From Sphingomonas crusticola (GTDB taxonomy: Bacteria; Pseudomonadota; Alphaproteobacteria; Sphingomonadales; Sphingomonadaceae): a DNA stretch of 64,000 nucleotides. A program made the position numbers and the translations under genes. Positions within the stretch are counted from its first letter, which is position 1; the number at the start of each line of letters is the position of its first letter. The notes under the pieces were generated by a model. The model did no database searches. It saw only the letters and a program-made list of their open reading frames with translations, and had not been told where the DNA came from. Shown here piece after piece: positions 35,911 through 44,498 of this stretch. The stretch is taken from positions 62,001 to 126,000 of the forward strand of contig NZ_QTJP01000001.1 in assembly GCF_003391115.1 (NCBI RefSeq). Reading direction: 5' to 3'.

Positions 35911-38181
35911 TCACACCTGCACGAAACTATCCAACACACGCTTCCGCCCGGAGTGCTCGAAGTCGATCTCCAGCTTGTTGCCCTCGATCTCCGCGATCAG
36001 CCCATAGCCGAACTTGGAATGAAACACGCGTTGCCCCAGCGCAATGTCGCCCCTCGGCTTGGCCGCAAAGCTCGCCGCGCTCGATTTTACCTCCGCCAGC
36101 CTTGTCGGGCTCATGTCGAGCGGCTTGCCGACCGCGCGCTGCCAGCCCGGGCCGCGCGTCTGTGCGCGCGCGACATGCGCGAACGGGTCGGCCTGCTCGC
36201 TCCATTGCGCGCGCCACAGGCTCTCGCCGCCGCTCATCGTCGTCTCGCTCTCGATATGCTCGGCGGGCAATTCATTGACGAAGCGCGAGGGGATCGATGA
36301 GGTCCATTGGCCATAGATGCGCCGATTGGCCGCATGCATGATGAAGGCGCGCCGCCGCGCGCGTGTGATCGCCACGTAGGCAAGGCGGCGTTCTTCCTCC
36401 AGGCTGGCGGTGCCGCCCTCGTCCAGCGAACGCTGCGAGGGGAACACGCCTTCCTCCCACCCGACCAGGAACACCGTGTCATATTCCAGCCCCTTGGCGG
36501 CGTGGATCGTCATGATCGTCACCTTCGCCTCGTCGGCGTTGGCGTCATTGTCCATCACCAGGCTGACATGCTCCAGGAAAGCGCCGAGCGTCTCATATTC
36601 CTCCATCGCGCGTGCCAGCTCGGTGAGGTTCTCCAGGCGGCCCGCGGCCTCGGCCGAACGCTCCGCCTGCAGCATCGCGGTATAGCCGCTTTCGTCGAGC
36701 ATGATCCGCGCCAGCTCGGCATGCGGCAGCTCGCCCAGTTTGGCGCGCCAGCGCGCGATGTCGCCGATCAGATTGCCGAGCGCGCGCCGCGCCTGCGGGG
36801 TCAGCTCATCGGTGTCGAGGATGCGCGCGGCGGCGTGGGTGAGGGGGAGGCCCTCGGCGCGCGCCAATTGGTGGAGCTTGGTCACCGCCTTGTCGCCGAT
36901 GCCGCGCTTGGGCGTGTTGACGATCCGCTCGAAGGCGAGGTCGTCCGCCGGCTGGGCGATCACGCGCAGATAAGCGAGCGCGTCGCGGATCTCGGCGCGC
37001 TCGTAGAAGCGGAAGCCGCCGACGATGCGGTACGGCATGCCGATCGCGATGAAGCGGTCCTCGAACTCGCGCGTCTGGAACTGGGCGCGCACCAGGATCG
37101 CGACCTGGTCGAGCCTGGTGCCGGCGCGCTGCGCGCTTTCGATCTCCTCGCCGATGCGGCGCGCTTCCTCCGGCCCGTCCCACACGCCGATCACGCGTAC
37201 CTTCTCGCCGGCTTCTTCCTCGGTCCACAAGGTCTTGCCGAGCCGCCCGCCATTATGCGCGATCACGCCCGATGCGGCGGCGAGGATGTGCGGGGTCGAA
37301 CGGTAATTCTGCTCGAGCTTGATCACCTTGGCGCCCGGGAAATCGCGCTCGAAGCGTAGGATGTTGGCCACCTCGGCGCCGCGCCAGGAATAGATCGACT
37401 GGTCGTCGTCGCCCACGCAGCAGATATTCTTGCGCTCCTGCGCCAGCAGCCGCAGCCACAGATATTGGCTGGCATTGGTGTCCTGATATTCATCGACCAA
37501 TATGTAGCGGAAGCGCTGCTGATATCGCTCCAGCACGTCGCGATGCGTCTTCAGGATGACGAGCATATGCAGCAACAGATCGCCGAAATCGCAGGCGTTC
37601 ACCGCCTTCAGCCGCGTCTGGTAGGCAGCGTATAATTCCTGGCCGCGGCCGTTGGCGAACGCCTCGCTCTCGGCAGCGTCGATCTCGGCCGGCGTCCAGC
37701 CGCGATTCTTCCAGCGATCGATGAGTCCGGCGAGCGCGCGCGCGGTCCAGCGTTTCTCATCGAGATCGGCGGCCATGATCAATTGCTTGAGCAGGCGAAG
37801 CTGATCGTCCGTGTCGAGGATCGTGAAATTGCTCTGCAGGCCGACCAGCTCGGCATGGCGGCGCAACATCTTTGCGGCGACCGAATGGAAGGTGCCGAGC
37901 CACGGCATCCCCTCGACCGCCTCGCCCATGATCCGCCCGACGCGCTCGCGCATCTCGCGCGCCGCCTTGTTGGTGAACGTCACCGCGAGGATCTCACTCG
38001 GCCAGGCGCGCCGCGTCGCGATCAGATGCGCCAGCCGCGCCGTCAGCGCCGCCGTCTTGCCCGTGCCGGCCCCCGCCAGCACCAGCACCGGCCCGTCGGT
38101 CGTCAGCACCGCCTCACGCTGCGGCGGGTTCAATCCGCGCAGATAAGGCGGGTCGTTAGGGGAGGGGGCGGGGAGACTCAC
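35911..38181 (-). CDS. uvrD: UvrD/PcrA-family DNA helicase
   Basis: 756 residues from a GTG at 38181 (MSLPAPSPNDPPYLRGLNPPQ). The open frame extends to 38847 but that part overlaps another gene and has no helicase sequence. SF1A helicase motifs are all present: Q motif NPPQREAV, Walker A GAGTGKT, motif II VDEYQDTN, SWRGAEV, EQNYRS, and motifs V-VI near MTIHAAKGLEYD and VAITRAR. It unwinds DNA 3' to 5' in nucleotide-excision and mismatch repair and replication restart. The C-terminal tail has the RVFHSKFGYGLIAEIEGNKLEIDF Tudor-like domain of PcrA/UvrD. Confidence 0.95.
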   Translation of the reverse strand: MSLPAPSPNDPPYLRGLNPPQREAVLTTDGPVLVLAGAGTGKTAALTARLAHLIATRRAWPSEILAVTFTNKAAREMRERVGRIMGEAVEGMPWLGTFHSVAAKMLRRHAELVGLQSNFTILDTDDQLRLLKQLIMAADLDEKRWTARALAGLIDRWKNRGWTPAEIDAAESEAFANGRGQELYAAYQTRLKAVNACDFGDLLLHMLVILKTHRDVLERYQQRFRYILVDEYQDTNASQYLWLRLLAQERKNICCVGDDDQSIYSWRGAEVANILRFERDFPGAKVIKLEQNYRSTPHILAAASGVIAHNGGRLGKTLWTEEEAGEKVRVIGVWDGPEEARRIGEEIESAQRAGTRLDQVAILVRAQFQTREFEDRFIAIGMPYRIVGGFRFYERAEIRDALAYLRVIAQPADDLAFERIVNTPKRGIGDKAVTKLHQLARAEGLPLTHAAARILDTDELTPQARRALGNLIGDIARWRAKLGELPHAELARIMLDESGYTAMLQAERSAEAAGRLENLTELARAMEEYETLGAFLEHVSLVMDNDANADEAKVTIMTIHAAKGLEYDTVFLVGWEEGVFPSQRSLDEGGTASLEEERRLAYVAITRARRRAFIMHAANRRIYGQWTSSIPSRFVNELPAEHIESETTMSGGESLWRAQWSEQADPFAHVARAQTRGPGWQRAVGKPLDMSPTRLAEVKSSAASFAAKPRGDIALGQRVFHSKFGYGLIAEIEGNKLEIDFEHSGRKRVLDSFVQV

Positions 38182-38318
38182 CAGCGAACAGGTAGGGAAC
38201 GGCAGCGCCCGGGGCAACCTTCGCGGCACCGCTACCGGAAACGCGCCTTTCCGAAAAACTCCGCCTTGAACCGCGAAGACCACTTCGGCCCGTTCCTGCC
38301 ACGGATCGCTTCGGAGGC

Positions 38319-38343
38319 GGAACTTTCCGGCGACAACACCGTA
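38319..38343 (+). promoter_or_regulatory. Possible EcfG (general stress) type promoter
   Basis: GGAAC (38319-38323), a 16-base spacer and CGTA (38340-38343) resemble the alphaproteobacterial EcfG pattern GGAAC-N16-CGTT with one mismatch. It lies 73 bases before the ATG of the small secreted protein at 38416. A match of this length may be chance. Confidence 0.3.
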
Positions 38344-38415
38344 CCTGCCATGCCGATCCGCGCCGGAAACGCGCGGGCAACGGGCGCAATCGCCCGGCAA
38401 GCAAGGAGTCATTCC

Positions 38416-38727
38416 ATGAAGGCAACTTTTCTGATCGCCGCTTCGCTGATCGTCGGGACCGCCGCGATCGCACAGACCACCACCACGCCCGACGCCTCGG
38501 CACCGGCCACGACGCAGACGGACAGCAGCATGAGCACGCAGACCGCGCCGGCCGATGCCAGCACGACCACCGCGCCTGCGGCCGACACTACGGCGGCACC
38601 AGCGCCGAGCGCCGGCATGAACGCCATGCCGACCCCGACGACGGCCGACATGTCGAGCTACCCGGCCTGCTCTCGCACCGTGCACGACCATTGCGTCCAG
38701 CATGAAGGCCGCGCTCGCCGCCGCTAA
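38416..38727 (+). CDS. Small secreted Thr/Ala-rich protein
   Basis: 103 residues from the ATG at 38416, with AAGGAGT 7 bases upstream. Signal peptide MKATFLIAASLIVGTAAIAQ. The mature part is a Thr/Ala/Ser-Pro linker (about residues 21-75) that should be disordered, then a short tail with two Cys (YPACSRTVHDHCVQ) and basic residues. Similar small proteins recur in sphingomonads without known function. It diverges from the helicase gene. Confidence 0.72.
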   Translation: MKATFLIAASLIVGTAAIAQTTTTPDASAPATTQTDSSMSTQTAPADASTTTAPAADTTAAPAPSAGMNAMPTPTTADMSSYPACSRTVHDHCVQHEGRARRR

Positions 38728-38776
38728 GACCATGAATCGGCGCGCGTGCGGTTGACCGCCGCCGCCGGCCAAGCCA

Positions 38777-38819
38777 ATCCCCACTCCCGACGGCATCGAG
38801 CCGCTGTGGGAGTGGGGAT
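38777..38819 (+). promoter_or_regulatory. Hairpin enclosing the ribosome binding site of the symporter gene
   Basis: A perfect 12-bp inverted repeat: ATCCCCACTCCC (38777-38788) and GGGAGTGGGGAT (38808-38819), with a 19-base loop. The second arm contains the Shine-Dalgarno sequence (GGGAG) and ends at the base before the ATG at 38820. Folded, it would hide the ribosome site. No T-run follows, so it is not a terminator of the gene upstream. Confidence 0.65.
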
Positions 38820-40091
38820 ATGACAGGTGCGGCAAGGCCTTCGACACGGCGCGTGCTGGTCGCGAGCCTGGTCGGGACCGGTATCGAATTCTACGATTTC
38901 TACGTCTACACCACCGCTGCGGCTTTGGTGTTCGGGCAACTCTTTTTCCCGACCGCGTCGCCCACCGCGCAACAGATGTTGTCCTTCGCCACTATCGGCG
39001 TGGCTTTCGTCGCCCGCCCGCTGGGCTCGATCTTCTTCGGCCATTTCGGCGACCGCGTCGGCCGCAAGTCGACCCTCGTCGCCTCGCTGCTGACGATGGG
39101 CATCTCCACTACGCTCGTCGCCTTTCTGCCGACTTATCTCACCGCCGGCTGGATCGCGGCCCTGTTCCTGTGCGTGCTGCGTTTCGGTCAAGGCTTCGGC
39201 CTCGGTGGGGAATGGGGCGGGGCGGCCCTGCTCGCGGTCGAGAACGCGCCCCCAGGCTACCGCGCACGCTATGGTATGTTCCCCCAACTCGGTGCACCCG
39301 CCGGCTTCATCGCCGCCAACGGCCTGTTCCTCATCCTCGCGGCCACGCTCACGCCCGCGCAATTCCACGATTGGGGCTGGCGTGTCCCGTTCGCTTTGTC
39401 GGCCTTGCTGGTCGGTGTCGGATTATGGATCCGGCTTAAGTTGGCGGAGACCCCCGAATTCGCGGCCTCGCTGGCCGAAGCGCCGCCGCCCGCCATCCCG
39501 CTCGGCGAATTGCTGTCGCGCCATTTCAGCGCGCTCGCGACCGGTACGATCGGCGCAATCGCCTGCTTCGCGCTTTACTACGTCGCGACCGCCTTCGCGC
39601 TCGGTTATGGCACCAGGACGCTGGGCTATTCGATGGAGCAATTCCTCGGCGTCCAGCTCGGCGCGATCCTATTCATGGCCGCGGGTATCTACGCCGCCGC
39701 GTGGTTCGCCGATAAGCATTTCGACGAGCGCCGCGTCCTGATGGCGGGCTGCGTCGGCACGATGTTCGCCGGGCTGCTGATGGGCCCGCTGATGGGCTCG
39801 GGTTCGCTGCTTTTGGTGTTCGTCTTCCTGGCACTGGCGCTGACGATGATGGGCTTCGTCTACGGGCCGCTCGGCGCATGGCTGCCGAGCCTGTTTCCGG
39901 CGCGCGTGCGCTATACCGGCGTGTCGATGGCATTCAATGTCGCCGGCGTTCTCGGCGGCGGGCTTACCCCGACCGTCGCTCAGGTGCTCGTGAAGCATGG
40001 TGGGCTGACGTCGGTCGGTCTCTATTGCAGCGGTGCCGCCCTGATCAGTCTGGTTGCGCTATTTGCGCTCGGGCGAGCACGGAAAGCTTAG
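38820..40091 (+). CDS. MFS transporter, metabolite:H+ symporter family
   Basis: 423 residues, twelve membrane helices. The start SLVGTGIEFYDFYVY and the motif GHFGDRVGRKSTL, with RFGQGFGLGGEWGGAALLAVE in the first half, are signatures of the MHS subfamily, which imports organic acids and compatible solutes with protons. The substrate cannot be read. Its ribosome site lies inside a strong hairpin. The last 47 bases overlap the end of the convergent rsmD gene. Confidence 0.88.
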   Translation: MTGAARPSTRRVLVASLVGTGIEFYDFYVYTTAAALVFGQLFFPTASPTAQQMLSFATIGVAFVARPLGSIFFGHFGDRVGRKSTLVASLLTMGISTTLVAFLPTYLTAGWIAALFLCVLRFGQGFGLGGEWGGAALLAVENAPPGYRARYGMFPQLGAPAGFIAANGLFLILAATLTPAQFHDWGWRVPFALSALLVGVGLWIRLKLAETPEFAASLAEAPPPAIPLGELLSRHFSALATGTIGAIACFALYYVATAFALGYGTRTLGYSMEQFLGVQLGAILFMAAGIYAAAWFADKHFDERRVLMAGCVGTMFAGLLMGPLMGSGSLLLVFVFLALALTMMGFVYGPLGAWLPSLFPARVRYTGVSMAFNVAGVLGGGLTPTVAQVLVKHGGLTSVGLYCSGAALISLVALFALGRARKA

Positions 40092-40599
40092 CCTGGCCGT
40101 ATTTGCGCTCGGTCTCGAGCGTCCAGCCTTCGGCGGTCACGGTCTCGTCCTTGTGCGTCTCGACCGTCGCCACGGCCGTTTCGCTCGCCCAGCCCAGCCG
40201 CGTCAGCCGCTCGATCAGCGCGCCTGCGCCGCCGCTGCCGTAAGGCGGGTCGAACAGCAGCAGATCGTAGGCACGCCGCGACGGCCCGAGCGACGCGACC
40301 GGGCTGGCGATGACATCCGCCCGCGCATCCAGCATCGCGATATTGGCCTTGATCGCCTTCACCGCCTCGCGATCATGATCGACGAAGGTGCAACTCGCCG
40401 CCCCGCGCGACATCGCCTCCAGCCCGAGCGCGCCCGTGCCCGCAAAGATATCCGCCACCGCCAGACCTTCGAACGATCCAAGCCGGCTGGTCAAGATCGA
40501 GAACAGCGCCTCGCGCGTGCGATCGCCGGTCGGCCGCGTAGTCTCGCCCGAAGGCGCGCGCAGCACCCGCCCGCGCCACTGACCTGCAACGATACGCAT
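40045..40599 (-). CDS. rsmD: 16S rRNA (guanine966-N2)-methyltransferase RsmD
   Basis: 184 residues. It starts with MRIVAGQWRGRVLRAPSGETTRPTGDRTREALFSIL, the RNA-binding part of RsmD. SAM-binding LAVADIFAGTGALGLEAMSRG and catalytic D-P-P-Y (LLLFDPPYG) follow. It methylates G966 of 16S rRNA during 30S assembly. It follows the pseudouridine synthase on the same strand by three bases, forming an rRNA modification pair. Confidence 0.93.
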   Translation of the reverse strand: MRIVAGQWRGRVLRAPSGETTRPTGDRTREALFSILTSRLGSFEGLAVADIFAGTGALGLEAMSRGAASCTFVDHDREAVKAIKANIAMLDARADVIASPVASLGPSRRAYDLLLFDPPYGSGGAGALIERLTRLGWASETAVATVETHKDETVTAEGWTLETERKYGQAKLSVLARAQIAQPD

Positions 40600-40602
40600 C
40601 GG

Positions 40603-41505
40603 TCAGGCCTTGCCCTTGGACGGCGCCGGCCCGGTTCGGCGTTGCGGACGGCCACGCCGTCCGCCGGGTAGCGGGGCAGGGGCGCCCGCTCGCTTGACCG
40701 AGGCCGGCGGCTTGGGGCCGGGCTTCGGGCCCGCGCCCGGATTCTTGAGCGTTGCCCGGAACTGGGCGAGATCGTGCTGGCGGACCTCGCCGACTTCGCC
40801 CGCCGGCAAATCGTCGAGGATGAAGGGGCCGTAGGCGGTCCGGATCAGCCGGCTGACCTGCAGCCCCAGATGCTCCAGCACCCGACGTACTTCGCGATTC
40901 TTGCCTTCACGCAGCCGCAGCTCGACCCAGACATTGGCGCCGGTTCGCCGCTCGAGATTGGCGTCGATGGATCCGTAGCGCACGCCCTCAATCTCGATGC
41001 CGTCGATCAGATCTTCGAGCTGCGCCTGGCTGACATTGCCGTAAGCGCGGGCGCGATAGGCACGCTCGACCCCGACCGATGGCAATTCGAGCTGGCGCTT
41101 CAGCTCGCCGTCGGTGGTGAGGAGCAGCAGCCCTTCGGTGTTCAAGTCGAGCCGGCCGACCGGCACGACCCGCGGCAGATCCCGCGGCAATTTGTCGTAG
41201 ATGGTGGGGCGGCCCTTTGGGTCGCGCTCGGCGGTCAGCAGGCCGGCGGGCTTGTGATAGAGGAACAGGCGCGCCGCGGTGGGTGCCGCGACCGGTTGGC
41301 CGTCGACGGTCACGCCCTGGAGAGAGGTCACGATCGTCGCCGGGGTTTCAATCGGCTTGCCGTCGATCGCGATCCGTCGTGCCTCGATCATTCGCTCGAT
41401 CTCGCGACGCGAGGCGACGCCGGCGCGCGCGAGCAATTTGGCGATCCGCTGCGGCTCGCGCCCAGGGCGGGGGGCAGGGTTGGTTTCGGGTGGGGACTGG
41501 GACAC
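40603..41505 (-). CDS. rluB: RluB-family rRNA pseudouridine synthase
   Basis: 300 residues. An S4 RNA-binding domain (IAKLLARAGVASRREIERMIEARRIAIDG) is followed by the RsuA/RluB catalytic domain with the active Asp120 (VGRLDLNTEGLLLLTTDG). It makes a pseudouridine in rRNA; by similarity the 23S rRNA (RluB, position 2605) is more likely than RsuA targets. The C-terminal 50 residues are a basic, Pro-rich tail. It is upstream of rsmD in the same short operon. Confidence 0.88.
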   Translation of the reverse strand: MSQSPPETNPAPRPGREPQRIAKLLARAGVASRREIERMIEARRIAIDGKPIETPATIVTSLQGVTVDGQPVAAPTAARLFLYHKPAGLLTAERDPKGRPTIYDKLPRDLPRVVPVGRLDLNTEGLLLLTTDGELKRQLELPSVGVERAYRARAYGNVSQAQLEDLIDGIEIEGVRYGSIDANLERRTGANVWVELRLREGKNREVRRVLEHLGLQVSRLIRTAYGPFILDDLPAGEVGEVRQHDLAQFRATLKNPGAGPKPGPKPPASVKRAGAPAPLPGGRRGRPQRRTGPAPSKGKA

Positions 41506-41608
41506 GTCGCGCTTCTAGACCATCGCGGCGCAGGCTTCCCACAAAAAGCTTGCGGCCATGACGATTCGTCGATTCTGTGGAGGTAGGTAACGGCGACGGA
41601 GTGTCTGA

Positions 41609-42592
41609 GTGAGCGTATCGAAGTGGCATCGGTTAAGCGCCCTGGCCTTGCTGACCACGTTCGCGCTCCCGCTCCCGCTCAGCGCGCAGGTCCCGGCGGC
41701 CGCCGCATTTCCCACGCTCGCCGAGCAGCTCGCCACGATCGCTGCCGGTGGCAACGGCCGGATCGGGATCGCCGCGACCGATCTCGATACAGGCGAGAGC
41801 TTCACCTATGCCGCCCGCGACCCGTTCCCGATGGCAAGCACGGTCAAGGTCGCGATCGCCGCGACCTATCTCGCCGGCGTCGATCGGAGGCGCTTCGATC
41901 TCGATCAATTGTATCGGCGGGGTGGAACCGTGCTTACCGCACGCCGCCTGATCGAACTGATGCTGATCCGCAGCGACAATGGCGCCGCCGACATCTTGCT
42001 GCAGGCCGTCGGCGGGACGCAGGCAGTAAACAATTGGCTGAACCGCGCCGGCATCCGCGGCCAGCGCATGGACCGCACGATCGCGCGGCTCGTGCTCGAC
42101 GATCGCGGTCGCCCCAGCCGGCGCGTCGCCGCGAATCTCCCGCAGACCCCGCAGGAGGTGGCGCAATCCGCGACGCTGACCGACGATGGCGAGGTCAATC
42201 CGGCCTTCGTCGGCGATGCGCGCGATACCTCCACGCCCACGGCCATGGTCGGGCTGCTGGCCAAGCTGCACCAGGGCGTGCTGCTGAGCCCGGACAGCAC
42301 GCGCTATCTGTTCGAAGTCATGGGGCGCTGCGTCACCGGCCCGCACCGTATCAAGGGCATGCTGCCCGCCGGCACGCCGGTCGCGCACAAGACGGGCACG
42401 CTCGCAGGCGTGTCGGACGATGTCGGCATCGTCAGCCTGCCGAACGGCCATCGCCTCGCGCTGGCCATCTTCGCCAAAGGCATGCGCTCGGAATGGGAGC
42501 GCGATCGCAGCATCGCTCAGCTCGCGCGGTTGCTCTACGATCGATTCAGCGCGGTCGGCCTGCCCAAGTTGAGCTGGGGAACGGCGCCCTGA
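41609..42592 (+). CDS. Class A beta-lactamase-like serine hydrolase with altered omega loop
   Basis: 327 residues from a GTG with GGAG upstream. Signal peptide about residues 1-26. The active-site blocks are Ser77-Thr-Val-Lys80, Ser122-Asp-Asn124 and Lys261-Thr-Gly263. The omega loop reads TDDGEVN then GDARDTSTP, but about 20 residues longer than usual before it. Aligned on Asn197 (Ambler 170), position 166, normally the deacylating Glu, falls on Asp193; Glu195 could also serve. It may be a low-activity lactamase or a penicillin-binding carboxypeptidase-like protein. An AmpG-like permease lies 1.9 kb downstream. Confidence 0.75.
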   Translation: MSVSKWHRLSALALLTTFALPLPLSAQVPAAAAFPTLAEQLATIAAGGNGRIGIAATDLDTGESFTYAARDPFPMASTVKVAIAATYLAGVDRRRFDLDQLYRRGGTVLTARRLIELMLIRSDNGAADILLQAVGGTQAVNNWLNRAGIRGQRMDRTIARLVLDDRGRPSRRVAANLPQTPQEVAQSATLTDDGEVNPAFVGDARDTSTPTAMVGLLAKLHQGVLLSPDSTRYLFEVMGRCVTGPHRIKGMLPAGTPVAHKTGTLAGVSDDVGIVSLPNGHRLALAIFAKGMRSEWERDRSIAQLARLLYDRFSAVGLPKLSWGTAP

Positions 42593-43849
42593 TCAGCCGG
42601 CCGTAATCGCGGCCGGCTTCGATTTGCCAAGCACGCCTTCCCATTTGGCGACCAGCGTCGAGGCAACCGCATTGCCAATGACGTTGGTGCCGGTTCGTCC
42701 CATGTCGAGGAATTGGTCGACCGCCAGGATCAGCAGCAAACCCGCCTCGGGAATATGGAAGGTGGCAAGCGTCGAGGAGATCACGACCAGGCTCGCGCGC
42801 GGCACGCTGGCGATGCCTTTCGACGTGACCATCAGCAGCAACAGCATCGTCGCCTGCTGCATGAAGGAGAGGTGGATGCCGTAGGCCTGCGCGATGAACA
42901 TGGTCGCGAAGCTGCAATACATCATCGAACCGTCGAGGTTGAACGAGTAGCCGAGCGGCAGCACGAAGCCGGCGACGCGGGGAGGCACGCCGAAATCCTC
43001 GAGCGCCTCGAGCGTGCGCGGAAAGGCAGCCTCGGAGGAGGCAGTTGAGAAAGCGATCAGGAACGGCGCGCGGATGAAGCGGAATAGGTCCTTGGCGCGC
43101 CCGGTCCCGACCGCGATGACGGCCACGCCGAACAGAAATGCCCACAGCACGGCCAACGCAAGATAGAAGCCGCCCATGAAATAGCCGAAGGTCCACAATA
43201 TGCCGAGACCTTCCTTGAAGACCGCGCTCGTCACCGCTGCGAACACGGCGATCGGAGCCAGGCGCATGACGTAATCGGTGATCTTGAGCATGAGCTGGGC
43301 GACGGCATCCACGGCCCGCACCAGCGGCGCCGCCTTCTCGCCGATCGCGGTTGCCGCGACGCCGGCGAAAACGGCGAACACGACGATCTGCAAAATGGCG
43401 TTCTTGGCGAGTGCGTCGAACAGCGAACTCGGCACCAGATCGAGGATGAAATCCTTGAGCATGAAATGCGCCTGGGCGACGCCGTTCGCCTCATTCACCG
43501 GCGGCAGCGGCAAGCCGAGTCCGGCTCCCGGCTTGATGACGTTGACGAACAACAGGCCGAGCGTGATCGAGACGAGACTGGCGACGAGGAACCAGCCGAT
43601 CGTGCGCGCACCCATACGTCCCAGGGCAGACCGATCTCCCATGTGCGCGATGCCGCCGACTAGCGTCGCGAACACCAGCGGCGCGATGATCATCTTTATC
43701 AGCTTGAGGAACAGTCCGGTCAGGATCGAAAGCCCGTCCGTGATCGTTGCGGTAACGGACGGATCGGCGATAGTCTGGTTGAGCACGAAGCCGACGATGA
43801 TTCCCAGAATCATCGCGATGAGAATGTAGAGGGTAATTCTTTTGGCCAC
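42593..43849 (-). CDS. Dicarboxylate/amino acid:cation symporter
   Basis: 418 residues from a GTG at 43849 (GGGAG 8 bases upstream; the TTG frame start at 43870 is less likely). Eight membrane helices with two re-entrant loops. The second carries the serine-rich motif (FSTASSEAAFPRTLEAL) and a later helix has GYSFNLDGSMMYCSFATMF, both substrate-binding parts of the DAACS (GltP/DctA) family. It takes up C4-dicarboxylates or glutamate/aspartate with Na+ or H+. It converges on the lactamase-like gene, with no gap at the stops. Confidence 0.9.
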   Translation of the reverse strand: MAKRITLYILIAMILGIIVGFVLNQTIADPSVTATITDGLSILTGLFLKLIKMIIAPLVFATLVGGIAHMGDRSALGRMGARTIGWFLVASLVSITLGLLFVNVIKPGAGLGLPLPPVNEANGVAQAHFMLKDFILDLVPSSLFDALAKNAILQIVVFAVFAGVAATAIGEKAAPLVRAVDAVAQLMLKITDYVMRLAPIAVFAAVTSAVFKEGLGILWTFGYFMGGFYLALAVLWAFLFGVAVIAVGTGRAKDLFRFIRAPFLIAFSTASSEAAFPRTLEALEDFGVPPRVAGFVLPLGYSFNLDGSMMYCSFATMFIAQAYGIHLSFMQQATMLLLLMVTSKGIASVPRASLVVISSTLATFHIPEAGLLLILAVDQFLDMGRTGTNVIGNAVASTLVAKWEGVLGKSKPAAITAG

Positions 43850-43923
43850 GCGCGCTCTCCCGATCGCCAAGTGGTCACGGCAAAGCGGCGGGCCGTCAAG
43901 CCCGCCTGATGAGGTGATTGTGA

Positions 43924-44346
43924 ATGCTGTTCGGCAAGCGTGAACGGAAGCTCAAGCGAATCCTCATCGTCGAGGACGAGCCGCTCGTCGCGTTCGACAA
44001 CGAGCATTTCCTGCGTGACGCCGGCTATGATATCGTCGCGACGGTGGACACCGTACCTGAGGCCATAAGTGCGATCAGCGACGAGGTCGATCTGGTGCTC
44101 GCCGACGTCAATCTTTCCGACGGCGGCAGCGGGCATGATGTCGCCCGTGCCGCGCAAGGCAAAGGCGTGCCGCTCATATTCGTCACCGGCAGCTGCCCGG
44201 ATGGCGCGAAGACTCTGGCGGTAGGCCTGCTCTCCAAGCCTTATAGCCAACGCGATCTGCTTGCGGCGATCGATGCCGTCGACGCCAAGCTGTCCGGCAA
44301 GACGCCAAAACGGGTGCCCAAAAGCTTTACCTTGTTCGTCGAATAG
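43924..44346 (+). CDS. Single-domain response regulator
   Basis: 140 residues, receiver domain only. Asp18/Glu17 acidic pair in IVEDEPLVAFDNE, phospho-acceptor Asp61 (LVLADVNLSDGG), Thr in FVTGS and Lys in LSKPYSQ. There is no output domain, so it likely relays phosphate or binds a partner. Its DVNL-x-D-G motif and sequence resemble the FixJ-like/stress-linked single-domain regulators of alphaproteobacteria. It diverges from the symporter gene and stands 152 bases before the AmpG-like gene. Confidence 0.87.
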   Translation: MLFGKRERKLKRILIVEDEPLVAFDNEHFLRDAGYDIVATVDTVPEAISAISDEVDLVLADVNLSDGGSGHDVARAAQGKGVPLIFVTGSCPDGAKTLAVGLLSKPYSQRDLLAAIDAVDAKLSGKTPKRVPKSFTLFVE

Positions 44347-44498
44347 CGGACTTCGTCGAATAGCGCGGTTGATCGTCCAGCCCATAAAAAAGGCCGGCTA
44401 AGCCTGCCCGAGGTGCGTTCGATCCATGACGGCAGCCTGATGCTTCCCTGACGCCGCTTTTGCGCTAAGCTTCTCACGAATAGTGGGGGCGAGGGCTG

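Noticed and set aside
35789-36007. Short plus-strand frame after the oxygenase, considered as a fourth gene of the RiPP-like locus
   Set aside because: It overlaps the end of the helicase gene on the other strand, has no ribosome site and resembles no transporter or peptidase.
38182-38847. 222-codon N-terminal extension of the UvrD helicase
   Set aside because: It overlaps the small secreted protein gene and lacks helicase sequence; the GTG at 38181 gives a normal UvrD length.
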